Shown piece by piece: positions 48,095 through 59,953 of a stretch of 64,000 nucleotides of DNA (its first letter is position 1; each line of letters begins with the position of its first letter). Both the position numbers and the translations under genes were made by a program. Under the pieces are notes generated by a model that was not told the DNA's origin, made no database searches, and saw only the letters and a program-made list of their open reading frames with translations. Location: assembly GCA_006384855.1 (NCBI GenBank), contig VCJN01003203.1, positions 1-64,000 of the forward strand. Direction: 5' to 3'. Origin of the DNA: Tetraselmis striata (Eukaryota; Chlorophyta; Chlorodendrophyceae; Chlorodendrales; Chlorodendraceae).

Positions 48095-48884
48095 GGTTGG
48101 CAGTGCGGCTGGTCCGGAGTTTTAAAAAACGACCGTGGGCGACGGGATCAACCGATCTGCGTACGGTGCCGACGACCAGCGATAGCACTCGAGCTCCGCC
48201 ACCGACCGGCACCTCAGAGCAACGACTTGGCCCTCCTGTGGGCTGCCTGCGAGCTTGGACTAGGTTCTGTGCCTAGTTGGCGCGACAATTGGGCTGTGAG
48301 TGGCTCGGCTGTTGACTTTGAGAAGCGCTGTCGGCTTCATTTTTTAAAAATCGCATTGACCGACCTACATTCGCTGCCCCGGCTCTGACCCTCCCCGGGC
48401 ACCATATCATCCGGTCCGGGCTCTACGGACAGCCAAAGAGCTATACTTTCCGCTCGTAGTACCCCATGACGTCCTAGATCTGCGTGATCAAAGAAATAGC
48501 AGGTTATGTGGATTTTCGGTCCAAGTCGTATCTGATCCAAATTAGTCGCATTCCTCCTTACATGTACGGCACTTTGCCTGCCGCCTGTCAGGAGATCATG
48601 TTCGGGTTACAACCCCAGATCTCGACCTCACTAAATGCCCTCCTAGGTAATCTCATTAGCACTGCTGACTAGATTACCGGACACGCTTGAGAGCGCCGGC
48701 GTGATATGACGCACGTGCATTGTAAGACTTGGCTGCCAAATTAAGCTAAAAGTGGCGTAATAACCCCCACTGGTCAAAGCGTGACATAGCGTACAATAAA
48801 CATCAACATGAACATACCGACACGCGTCCGCACGAACGCGCATATCATATTCCCACATACATACGCACACACATATGCATAAAA

Positions 48885-48973
<89 letters not shown>

Positions 48974-49587
48974 CACACATGCACGCCTATCACGGTCATC
49001 TCCCGAAAAAGGATCCAGATCGGGCCATCATATATATCCAGTTTCCATCACACCCGCGCATCGCGACAAATGGTCAACAAGCGCCACCCAAGGGCGACTT
49101 TACCTGGCACTAGCAAGGTTATGCGTGAAGATACAAAGCACCGTGTCAAGGTGTTTCTCACACATCGGGACTCGGGAGCCATGGCAAAAAAATGTCAAAT
49201 TGTAGAGCGCGGGATTTGACGTCGGCTGTTCTGTGTGCGTGAGTGCAGAGGCGGAGGGTGAGGCGACGAGTTGCTGGAAATAAAGAAGTGATTACAAGCA
49301 TTCAAGCTCTCCGCGATATGCGTGTCCCGGGCTCCGAGCTCCCCTACCGCGTGCTCTGACCTCCCAGCGCGGAGCTCAGGCGCGCGCAGCGCGCTAATGA
49401 GGCTCATATGCGCGATGAGCGCATATATATCCAGAATGGCTAGCATATCCAAGCGATGTCATCAATGGTACTACTATAGCTGCATTGCTAATCTACCATC
49501 AACACCCCCCCCCCCCCCGCAATGCTGCAATAGGAGAGAATGAAATATTGTTGCAATGTAAGATAGCTCTAGGAATTTGACGTCGTC
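48095..49587. other. Spacer with a long CA microsatellite
   Basis: No gene. The (CA)n run occupies 48,887-48,971. Confidence 0.6.
48887..48971. repeat. (CA)n microsatellite
   Basis: About 42 dinucleotide units. Confidence 0.97.
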
Positions 49588-51998
49588 TCATTTCCTATTC
49601 CTCCCCATGGCAGTCCTTGCGTGTTTTGCGAGTGCCGGAGCCGGGAGCGGTTTTGTCAGCATGTCAGCCACATTGTTGTCGGTGGGCACGTACTTCAGTT
49701 GCTCGTTGCCCGCCTGCCCGTGGTCCTTGAGGAAGTGGTACTTGACGTCAATGTGTTTGGTTCTGTCGCTGATGATGTTGTTGTTGGCGAAGCTAATTGC
49801 CGACTGATTGTCCTCCAACATCAGCAAGGGCTCCTCTGTGTGGCGGCCCAGCAGTTCGTCAACCTACAACCGCAAGTGAATGCCGTCTTTGAGGGCCATG
49901 CAGAGAGCCATGTATTCTGCCTCGCAGGTGGATAACGCGATGCATGGCTGCAGAGCGGTTTTCCAGTTGCATGCCCCATATATAGTCACCCAGAGAATAT
50001 ACAAAGCCGGACCGGTTTCTGCGTTGGACTGGGTCGTCATTTGCGTAGTCAGCATCAACATGCCCAATCAGCCGGAGGCTGTCATCGGAGGCTGCGCCCG
50101 ACGTGAGCTTACTTACGGTCCATGGTACCTTTCTGGTACCGGAGTACCCGTTTGAGGGCCGTCATGTGCATCTGGGTTGGCGCCGCATGCACGCTGCCCA
50201 GTATGCTGAGTGCCGTGTTGATGTCTGGCCGCGTGCATGAGGCTACGTATTATAGCGATCCGAACATCTGTTTGTATAAGGCTTTGTCTGGTGCGTCCAA
50301 TGCTGGGGAGGGCAGAGCTGATGGTGGCAGATGGTTGGTGTAGTTTTTGTCCATGGGAACGGCGGATGCATTGCACGCCGTCATGCTAAATCTGTCCAGA
50401 ATCTGAGCGATGTAGGTTGTCTGCGACAGTGTGATTTTGCCAAAGTCTCTTTCGTAATCCACTCGCATGTCCAGTATCCATAGTTGTGGTTGCTGTTTGA
50501 TCTTGAACTTGCCGTTGTTTGATGTGGGGAACAAACGCATCCAGCCACGCCTCAGAGCTGCCAGCCAGGGGCATGTCATCCACATATAGGCGCATGATGC
50601 CATACACGTTGTTTGCGATATATATGAAGCAGCACGGATCGGCCTTAGATTGTATCCAGCCATTATCCGGCAGAGATTGGGCAATCATTCCAGTGTTTGC
50701 CCGATTGGCGAAGACCGTACATGCATTTGTCCAGCTAACATACTCTGCCTGTGCCGTCGTTAAAACCATCCGGCTGACGCATGTACTGCAGGGATTTTCG
50801 CAATGAGGTAGGCTGTCACCACGTCCAACTGTCTGAGAAAGAGGCGCTGGGCAGCCACAATGACGAAAAACACGCGAAGGCTGGATATTCTGATCACCGG
50901 TGAGAACACCTCCGCAAAATCATGCCCCGCATGATGTCGATTGCCGCATGCCACCAGGCCGGCCTTGTATTTTTCCAGTTCCCCAATTATGTCAGCTTTG
51001 GCATTGAATACCCACATGCATGGGATAACATTTGCCCCTTCCGGCCATGGAACCAACTGCCATGTGCAGTTAGCGGTAAGCTGGTCATATTCCACTTGGA
51101 GCCATTCCATCCTTCAGCATGCTGTGGGTCAGCAAGTGCCTGCTTGAGGGTTTTAGGTATTTTAATGTCCTTATTACCACATAGAATTGCGACTAGTGTA
51201 TCAGCGGAGTGACCGATGATGCATCCCTCAGCTTCTGAAGATGGGTCCAGTAGGGTGGAATTCTGTGCAGCCTGGGCCATCATGGTCAAGGGATCGCGAT
51301 CATGGGGCTGGCCTTGCATGCCGATGTCCTGCGTAATTAGCGCAGCGGGTGATATACCCGGTGGCTTGCCCACCATGTCTGGCAGCCTGTCATATGCTTG
51401 CATGTCGCAGCAGAATGATGCTTGTCTGAGCCATGCATGCTATTAGGCGATCCGGGGGTTTGCGGCATCGTGAACTTCTAATGATTTCCACTGCGTCTGC
51501 GGCAGGTGACATGATGGCATGATCTGAGATGCCGTCATGATGAATGTCGTGCAGGTCATCATCCTGCCCGGTGGGCGCTGTGTCACGTGTGGTGGGCCCC
51601 TCATCTGGCGGATCCTCCACAATGATGGCGGACCGCATTGATGGGTCCCTCACAAAGCCAAATAGGGCTTCGTTAAATGCGACATGCACGGTGACAGTGA
51701 GTCTGCCCGTTGCCGGGTTATAAATTCTGTAGCCCGGTGACATATCAGCGTAGCCTACCATGACGCCCTTGAATGCTTTGCAGCCTAGTTTGCGCCTGCC
51801 CCCCTCCGGCAGTTTGACATATGCTTGGCAGCCGTATACTTTGCATCTTGAGAGGTCAGGGACAATGGCGCTCTTGGTCAACATGGTGATGGGAACTCCA
51901 CCTGCGGGGCCATTGGCAGGTGAGTACCGCCGGCATTTGAGCCAGTTCACACCGGTTCGCGTAGGTACTCGTTTCTGAAGACCGTAAACGGGTCTCAA
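49588..51998 (-). pseudogene. Copia-type retrotransposon pol remnant
   Basis: Order along the minus strand: integrase C-terminal part (about 51,950-51,400; SRCKVYGCQAYVKLP, then GVMVGYADMSPGYRIYNPAT), reverse transcriptase (51,110-50,386; FNAKADIIGELEKYKAGLVA, DFAEVFSPVIR, RLYVDDMPLAG with the Copia YVDD box), and RNase H (50,067-49,588; ALSTCEAEYMAL, DNQSAISFANN, HIDVKYHFLKD, VADMLTKPLP). This is the Ty1/Copia order. The coding parts lie in several frames with stops, for example between 50,760 and 50,386 and again near 49,850. The catalytic integrase core, protease and gag are missing at the left boundary near 51,990. No long terminal repeats were found. Clearly dead. Confidence 0.88.
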
Positions 51999-53104
51999 AT
52001 CCGAGATGTGTAGCTGGCAACGCTTTTTGACTACGTGGCACGCGCTACGTGCGTAATATTAGCACGTGACCGCTCGCGCTCCTCCCTCATCATCCCGCCG
52101 CCAGCCCCATCCCTGCCCGCGACACACAAGACGAGGCACCTGAACGCCACCATATGCCTACGTTAGCGCGCTGCTATCGCGGTATGCGCGTGATGGTGCC
52201 GGCCGGTGTGTTCGATTGGCATCGGTGGGGCGGGATGGGTTGGCGAGATGGGTGGTCACGTGGGCTCTGAGTTTTCATCAAATGACGTTATATTTGACTG
52301 TATCGACCGGATACTAATCACTATTCGCACTCGTTTCGGTAGTTGCATCTCAGGATTGTGACCCCGCTATACACAGCTTAAACCCCGGGAGGATTTCATT
52401 TAGCGAGTACCCGGGGAACCGGTGTGTTAGCGGTATGGATGGCGGTGGTCTACATGCGACTGGGCACCGACATTTCATGCATCATGGCGCATGCTGCTGA
52501 CACTGTGAGATTCAGATGTGACATACAGGTGACGAAGCACTACACAAGCGACTATTATTTATCCGTGAAGGCTGCTGCTTGTGGCGGCACGTCCATCCAG
52601 TTACGTGCGAGTACATCCGGCGTTATTGCCGGCGGGCGATAAATCCTTTTTGTCATCATTCTGGTAGTCGTACCAGCCATGTACCTTCACCAGCCCGGTG
52701 AAGCGTACATGGCACTGACGTACAAGGTACAAGGTTGTCCGTGTAGTACCGGGTAGTACGCGATATATTTATTACGCCGGTACCGGGTATCTAGTACCCG
52801 GTACCCGGTACCCGGGCACGATGACGAGTGGATAACTACGACTATTAGTACATGGGAGCGCAAATCTCAGCCGTAGTATTCGGTAACACTGGGGAATTTT
52901 GTGTACATTATAGCTAGTACTGCTGAACGGGCCTGCCAGCCGTCCGATCAAAGGTCATCAGATGGGCGGTTTGGCTGCCATGTTTTGCCAAAGAGTGCTC
53001 ACGTTACATAAATATTCGCGAGGGGGAGGGCGGGGGCAGGCAGCGGTTTGCCGAAGAATGATTGAATTACAATATTCGCGACAGCTGCCATCGGGGAATG
53101 TGGC

Positions 53105-53145
<41 letters not shown>

Positions 53146-53158
53146 AAGGGGGCGGGGG
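51999..53158. other. Spacer, poly-G run
   Basis: Palindromic ggtacccggtacc words at 52,780-52,815 and the poly-G run 53,107-53,144. No gene. Confidence 0.55.
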
Positions 53159-54304
53159 CTACTGCTTGTTCTTGTTCTTGCGTGCCCGGGGGACCCTCCG
53201 CTTCGACGATCTCGCTGCCTCCGCCTCCGCCTCCGCCTCCGCCTCCGCCTCCGCCTGCGCCTCCGACTCCGCCTCCGACTCCGCGACCGTCAGTTTCTTA
53301 CCTCGGCGTTTCTTCACTGGCCTCTTCCGCTTCTTGTCATCCGTCAGTGTCTTCACCACCCCGGGAGGCTGTGCCGTCGACGACGCCGCCATGAGCTTCC
53401 TTGAAAGCAATTCAAAAGATCCGATCATGTCACATACACGCGGGCAACCGCATATATAGCCATACAGCCGGTACACGGGCAGCCGAGTACTGGTATTCCG
53501 CGCTATACTAGTATCGATACCGGGCAGCCGAGTATCGGTACGAGTATAGCTAACATTCCATCCTGTCCCATCCATGGACGACTGATTCGATTCTCCGGGT
53601 GATAGGGGGTTTCGAACCAGTGACCTCCTGGATCGCAGCCAAGGCTCCGAAACCAGTGAAAGCAATTCAAAAGATCCGATCATGTCACATACACGCGGGC
53701 AACCGCATATATAGCCATACAGCCGGTACACGGGCAGCCGAGTACTGGTATTCCGCGCTATACTAGTATCGATACCGGGCAGCCGAGTATCGGTACGAGT
53801 ATAGCTAACATTCCTTACCTTCGCGTCGGGACGCCCCCTTTGCCCAGACACCCACAACAAGCCACAATCGTTTCGCCTTTAAGCGGCTGAGGATGCGGCC
53901 TCCTCGGCCACCACGAGTTGCGCCGCTGGCACTGTGGAAGCCTTGGCGTTGAGGTGGGCTTTACGGCGCTCCCGGACGAACATGCGCGCGGCACAAGTTA
54001 GCCACGAGTGGGTGCGTGCTAATGCGGAGGATGGAGTGTTTTGTTGCGCGCCCACCTTGTCACGCGTTTCCTCATGTCTTTCTCGTCCTCCTCGATGCCG
54101 GCGGCGCGGACACGCGAGACAACTAGGCTCGCCGCCCACTTTTGCCCGGGGGGGCGAGGTCGGCCATGGCGCTGTGAGCGGTGAAGGGGGGGGGGGGGGG
54201 GCGGCCGAGGTGGAGAAACTAACACCCAGTCGACGACCGCCTTCCGCAGCAGTCAACGACACATCGGAGGCGAGGAGCAGCGCGCCACTACTATTTATAT
54301 GCAC
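53159..54304 (-). CDS. Unrecognised basic protein fragments
   Basis: The 53,159-53,400 part, read on the minus strand, ends a protein with KKRKRPVKKRRGKKLTV, an Ala/Glu repeat (AEAEAEAEAEAE) and a Lys-rich terminus. A second frame at 54,304-53,879 has SWLTCAARMFVRERRKAHLN and an Ala-rich end. Between them lie two 157-bp direct repeats, probably non-coding. Whether these are exons of one gene cannot be decided. Confidence 0.3.
53403..53814. repeat. 157-bp direct repeats around a tRNA-like segment
   Basis: 53,403-53,559 and 53,658-53,814 are practically identical. The spacer, read on the minus strand, contains ggtcactggttcgaaacccc, similar to a tRNA B box, but the stems do not form well. Confidence 0.85.
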
Positions 54305-54605
54305 GTATTGTCAAGAGCTAGTCGGTGCGGCATTGTGTCGGTGTAATTTCGCAATGTTTATTGTTGAAGTAGCACGGCGTAATGGATACGGCGAGTGAAT
54401 CCGGGATAATGTGTGCGTCGAATGTGCGCGCGCAGCGTTGTGCGGCGGTGTGCGGCGGTGTGCGGCGGTGTGCGGCGGTGTGCACCGATGTTAATATAGT
54501 GTGAATATAATATCGGCCGTAGACGATCAGGTCTGGCAGCACCGCCCGTGCTTGTAAATAAGCGACAATGGGTCTAGTCTCCCGCTAGTCTGTGCACCGC
54601 AAGTG

Positions 54606-55760
54606 CACTCCGCAAGCCTCGCCTCCATCCGCGTCGGAACCGGTAGTAAGTGTTGTTGTGTGCGCACATCGTGACAACATTACACGGTGGCAATTGCAAT
54701 TAGCGGTGGATAATGTGAAGGCGTTTTCGAAATCGACAGAGAATGTGGCGGTGCTGGCGGAATGCATTGGCGGTGCACATAATAGCGTGTTGCTGGGGTT
54801 TTGGCTGCATCGGACGCCGTATTCCCACCCATCCGGCACGGAATGTCCGGTTTTCACACATTTGTGTGTTAATAAAGCAGTGTGAATATTACGCGTCTTT
54901 TACGCCGGGTGGATGGGCATCCGGCGTCCGATGCACCCCAATTATTTGCAGCACGCTACTCTACGCACCCCCAACGCACTCCGCAAGCCTCGCCTCCATC
55001 CGCGTCGGAACCGGTAGTAAGTGTTGTTGTGTGCGCACATCGTGACAACATTACACGGTGGCAATTGCAATTAGCGGTGGATAATGTGAAGGCGTTTTCG
55101 AAATCGACAGAGAATGTGGCGGTGCTGGCGGAGTGCATTGGCGGTGCACAGAATAGCGTGTTGCTGGGGTTTTGGCTGCATCGGACGCCGTATTCCCACC
55201 CATCCGGCACGGAATGTCCGGTTTCACACATTTGTGTGTTAATAAAGCAGTGTGAATATTACGTAGGCGTCTTTTACGCCGGGTGGGTGGGCATCCGGCG
55301 TCCGATGCACCCCAATTATTTGCAGCACGCTACTCTACGCACCCCCAACGCACTCCGCAAGCCTCGCCTCCATCCGCGTCGGAACCGGTAGTAAGTGTTG
55401 TTGTGTGCGCACATCGTGACAACATTACACGGTGGCAATTGCAATTAGCGGTGGATAATGTGAAGGCGTTTTCGAAATCGACAGAGAATGAGGCGGTGCT
55501 GGCGGAGTGCATTGGCGGTGCACATAATAGCGTGTTGCTGGGGTTTTGGCTGCATCGGACGCCGTATTCCCACCCATCCGGCACGGAATGTCCGGTTTTC
55601 ACACATTTGCGTGTGAATATATATAGTGTGAATATTACGTAGGCGTCTTTTACGCTGGGTGGATGGGCATCCGGCGTCCGATGCACCCCGAATCTCACCA
55701 ACACGCTACTCTACGCACCCCCAACGCACTCCGCCAGCCCCGCCTCTTTCCGCGCAGGTC
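54606..55760 (+). repeat. Tandem array, unit about 371-376 bp, three copies and a part
   Basis: Copies begin at 54,606, 54,977 and 55,351. A partial fourth begins at 55,727. Units differ by few bases. Each carries the same open frame (SVVVCAHRDNITRWQLQLAV and onward, about 90 aa) and an imperfect 31-bp inverted pair (for example 54,807-54,837 with 54,904-54,934) around an AATAAA-like word. No family recognised. Confidence 0.92.
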
Positions 55761-55842
55761 CTACGTTCCATTGTATGTATATACATACGTACATGTACTG
55801 CTCCGAAACCAGCCCAAACTTAATGAGTGCACAAGTGTAAAT

Positions 55843-55993
55843 GGGGGGGGGGGGGGGGGGGGGGGGGGGATGTGGCGGCGGGGCATCCACTCACACATAC
55901 CCCGGCGATGCATGACAAATATTACATGCCGTGGCGGGTCGGCGGGCCGACCCGGCGGGCCGACCCGGCGGGGGGGGGGGGGGGGGGGGGGGG
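55843..55993. repeat. Two poly-G tracts and a cgacccggcgggc repeat
   Basis: Poly-G 55,843-55,869 and about 55,970-55,993, with short tandem cgggccgacccgg units between. Confidence 0.95.
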
Positions 55994-56460
55994 CGTCTAT
56001 TCAACTACACGTGCGACAGTGTCGTTTCGTGGAGCAGTATATGTGCCCGGCCTCATTTATACCGCCCCCTACCTGCGCTGCATGGTCTACCCCTACGAAT
56101 TACTTAGCACAAACCGCCATTACTTAATAGGAACCTAGCACAGCCAGGCTTATATGCCCGCTTTCCCGATCAACTTCTACGCACTTTCCGTCCCTCAACC
56201 GCCGGACATGGGGGTTAAGCCGCCAGCCTCGGCAGTTGCTTAGCCAGACTTGGCATCCCGTACCGTGTCCATGGCTTCGCAGCTCTGCCGCTGGCACACG
56301 CCGAGTCCGGCGCTTGCTGCCGCGGGGTTGCGCACGCATGCACGCACGGTAATACGCCGCCGACGCCGCCACGCTTACTTCCACCACCTTCGCCAGCCGC
56401 AGCTTCGCACGCCTTTCCGCCGACATACGAAACGCACGAATCCCCCCCCGTCCCCGCGTC

Positions 56461-57356
56461 ATGTATATTATATTCGAGGCGACTATGCGGGGCGCAGCAC
56501 ACGCCGCGGCGTGGGTCGGCGGAGCGACAGGCGGCGGGAGCCCTAATGGCCGGGCAGTATCCACACCCACACAGGCACCGCCGCTCACCTCCGACGCGGA
56601 TGAACCGCCTCCCAAAGGAAACATGCCGGTTGGTGGTAAGCCCAGCAGGCGTGTGTGGGGTGCCGGCGCCGGTACTGGTGCGACGGAGCTGTCGCGTCAG
56701 GAACCGCACCGCATGTGGAGCAACACATGGCGGTGCCGGCCCCACCTATGTCTAGGGCCACCTCCTCACAACACCCCGCCACGACGGCGTCGGCCACCGC
56801 CGACGGCGCCGTTGCGGGGGGGGACGCCCTGCCAGGCGACGATGATGCGCCTGGTGCGCCGCGTCAGGAGGCGGAGGAGGCCGTGGTCGAGGCGACTGAT
56901 CGGGCTGAGGGGGTTGTCGAGGCGAGCGAGGCTGCGCTCGCGCCACCCGCCCCGCAGCCACCTGCGGGACATGCCGACTTGCTCGTCGCCATGTTGACCG
57001 GAGCACTACGAGCAGTGGCGGGAGGCGGCCACATGCACTATCATGTGCGTGTCCTGGCCGGACGCCCGTCATGCGTGGACTCCGGCCAACGGACGGACTG
57101 GGAGTGTTGCTGCGACGGCACCCCGGCTTTGTGCGGCCCCAAGTACCCATGCATGGCGACCCATCAGCGGGCAGTCCCCTGCCCGACCACGGCCACGAAG
57201 AGGGCGGAGTTCCGCCATGTCAGGGACGCGTTCCACGACGCGACTCGCGCCGCCGTGTGTGAGGCTTCCGAGAAGGCACGCGCGGCTGGTAGGGTGCGCA
57301 GGGTGAGGCGGCGGACGGCCCAGGAGCTGAAGGAGAGCGAGACATGCCGTCAGTGA
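56461..57356 (+). CDS. Unrecognised ORF, Ala/Glu-rich with Cys cluster
   Basis: A plus-strand frame open from before 56,655 to 57,356. The central part is acidic and Ala-rich (PRQEAEEAVVEATDRAEGVV). The C-terminal part holds a Cys cluster (DWECCCDGTPALCGPKYPC) and a basic end (RVRRVRRRTAQELKE). A possible donor gtaagc lies near 56,636. The start is not fixed. Could be a mobile-element gag-like product, but no motif proves it. Confidence 0.35.
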
Positions 57357-57400
57357 GGTCGGGCGCAATGTCATTGGGTGGGGCACACGGACGTGTAACA

Positions 57401-57533
57401 CTTGCACTTTGCGCGTACTGCTGGGTTACATCCAGGCTGCGTCACACTATGCAACCGGAAAGGCTGCGTTGCTACTGCAAACAATGCGACGCCTCACTCT
57501 GTAGCAACCGCTGCCGCGCCTATCCCACAGCCG

Positions 57534-57564
<31 letters not shown>

Positions 57565-57711
57565 GCGCGGGATCCCCGCCATCAGCAGCTTGCACTTGCA
57601 CTTTGCGCGTACTGCTGGGTTACATCCAGGCGGCGTCACACCGGAAAGGTTGCGTTGCTACCGCAAACGATGCTACGCCTCACTCGGTAGCAACCGCTGC
57701 CCCGCCCATCC
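57401..57711 (+). repeat. Direct repeat of about 120 bp flanking a poly-C run
   Basis: cttgcactttgcgcgtactg and about 100 following bases occur at 57,401 and again at 57,595. The poly-C tract 57,537-57,564 lies between. Confidence 0.85.
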
Positions 57712-58320
57712 CACTCGGGATGCTGAGAGCAGCTAAAGGGCACCGGGGGCGGGGCAAGAGGGAGCAGGGCCAATGATTGTGGAAGAGCGGGGACCCGCTT
57801 GCATGCCATCGTATAATATCTTGCACAATATCTGTTGCTGCACTCATATCTCACATCACTAGCTTAGCTATAGTGATTCCCCCCCCCCCCCCCCCCCCCC
57901 CGCACCGCGTACGCACAAGCCTGGGTATACGCATCAATTGCCCGCCGGGATGAGAAACTGGTATTGGTAGTGTGTCTGTGGGGTGGAGGGGGGGGGGGCA
58001 AAAGAGCTGCCAATTGCTGCCAAGCTGGTGCGTTACATTGGGGCAGGCGCTGGGCAGACAATTGGGGCTCGCTTCAGAGCATTGTCTAGTGCCTATGCGG
58101 CTGCGCCGCCTCCGCCGCATGCAGACTCTGCGGGCTCACCAGCACCGCCACCTCAGTCATGCGGCCCTGCATCCCGCAGCCCGCTGCCGTCAGCCAGATC
58201 AGAGGTATCCAGAAGCCAGTGCTGGGGTTGTTGCGGCATGACCGCATAGTTTTCAGCGGCTGCCGTCCACAGCTTGTAATGCATCCCTTTCCGCCGATTC
58301 CGCTGTATGCGCTGTCTTGG
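57712..58320. other. Spacer, poly-C run
   Basis: Poly-C 57,879-57,901, otherwise nothing recognisable. Confidence 0.5.
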
Positions 58321-58478
58321 CGCCGCGCTGCCCCGGCCGCCGCGCCTTGGCGCCGCGCTGCCCCGGCCGCCGCGCCTTGGCGCCGCGCTGCCCCGGCCGC
58401 CGCGCCTTGGCGCCGCGCTGCCCCGGCCGCCGCGCCTTGGCGCCGCGCTGCCCCGGCCGCCGCGCCTTGGCGCCGCGC
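58318..58478 (+). repeat. 30-bp GC-rich minisatellite, five identical units
   Basis: Unit cgccgcgctgccccggccgc plus cgcgccttgg repeats without a mismatch at 58,321-58,470, then a partial unit. Confidence 0.97.
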
Positions 58479-58489
58479 GGGGTATCGAG

Positions 58490-59953
58490 TCCTCCCCTCC
58501 CTAGTGAGCGCGTCCACCTGCGCCTTGCGCTCGGGGCCGTCCTTGTCCGTCACCACATTCTGCAACCCCCACCGCGTGACGAACCACGCAGCTCCTTGCA
58601 TGCGCTTGTACATGTGCCCAAGCACCGCCTGGGGACGCGAAGCTCCTTCTCGGTCATGATCGCCTTCACCCGGGCCTCCTCGAGCAGCGGACCGGCGTTA
58701 AGAATGGAAAACGTTTCCATGTGGTGCAAGCAGTCCTCCATGACCCAGCCGGACTGCACCGTCACCTTGCCTGACCCTGCAGTCATGGAGGGGAATGCCG
58801 TCACGCCCACGCCCACGCCCACGCCCACGCCCGGGGGGGGGGGGGGGGGTTACCTTTCGATTCTTGGACACTGCAAACGAAGGGCGCAACCCGCGTTCAA
58901 AGTTGCTGGGTATCGGGACTAAAGCCTGGCGCCGGTCTTCCTGCTTCATAGCTCGGAATCCAATGTGGCCCTGCACGGTGACAAATTTCCTCCAGAGGTC
59001 CCTTCCCAAGCCAAAAAAAAACAGGTGGAACGGCGCGAGGGGGAAGAGGTTGATCATGCTGACATAGCCCAGGACCACATGCACATGGCACACGCCATGG
59101 CAGCTAGTGTTGTGCTTGGCCTCCGCCAGCCGGGTTGTGTTGAACGCACGCCGGGCAAGGTGCGTGATTCACTGGACAAGTCATCGCCTTGATGGACGGT
59201 TACCAAGCGAGCCTCCCCGTCCGCATCCACAGGGGGGTGCTCCTGGGCAGCCGCCATAGCCTCCACAACCTGCCACGCCGACCGGGCGGGTGCGTGTGAT
59301 TCCATACAACCGCAGTTGAGTGGTGCCACCAGCACGCAGGCCGGGCCCACTCACCTCTGAACGCAGAAGGTCCACAATGTCACCGTCCTCGAAAACAGCG
59401 CGCCACTGGGTCGCCCCGCCGTAGTCCTCCAACACCCACTCGGTAACGAGGCCGGTTATCACGCCGTAGTGCCATACTCCCCGGAACTTCTTGGCGAAGA
59501 CCTTCATGTAGAAGTCGCCGGGATCGCCTTTCCATATCACGCCCTCATCGCGGGTTCGACGCCCGCCGGCGGCCACGCAGGCGCGTCGATGTCCATACCG
59601 TCTTCGCCAACGGGGTCCTCCCCCACGCCCATCACATCGTCCACCTTCGAGCCGCCGTCGTCCGAGACCGGCGCCGGCGGGCCGTTTCCGACGGCTGCAG
59701 CTACTCCTGCTGCCGCGCTTGTTGCTGCTGTTGCTGCTGCTGCTGCTGCCGCCCCTGCTGCTGCTGCTTGTGATAAGGCGGCCTTGCGGCGCAACTTAGC
59801 CGCACGCTTCAACGAGTGGCTACAGTTCGGGTATTTCCGGAAGTGCCGCTCTCGCGCCGTCCTTTCACTACTACCCGTCACGATACCGTGGCAGTGCTTG
59901 CATGTGTACACGCCATCCTTCGACACACTCGCTATCCATCCCTTTGCCGGCAT
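58490..59953 (-). pseudogene. Possible BED-finger gene, probably decayed transposase
   Basis: Starts with MPAKGWIASVSKDGVYTCKH. The Cys-x2-Cys (CKHC) followed by RERHFRKYPNC fits a BED-type zinc finger, common in hAT-like transposases. After an Ala repeat and an acidic linker, the frame changes near 59,550. The next part has KKFRGVWHYGVITG and WRAVFEDGDIVDLLRSE, which resembles a Tudor/agenet-like module. It ends at a good donor (gag/gtgagt, about 59,357) and continues after an acceptor near 59,277. Further pieces follow in other frames: HLFFFGLGRDLWRKFV (about 59,000) and MEDCLHHMETFSILNAG (about 58,740). Breaks in frame suggest decay. Assignment is tentative. Confidence 0.35.

Noticed and set aside
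48643..48980. Cys/Val repeat ORFs
   Set aside because: Translation of the CA microsatellite.
53580..53660. Functional tRNA gene
   Set aside because: Only the B-box-like word is present; T stem and acceptor stem do not pair.
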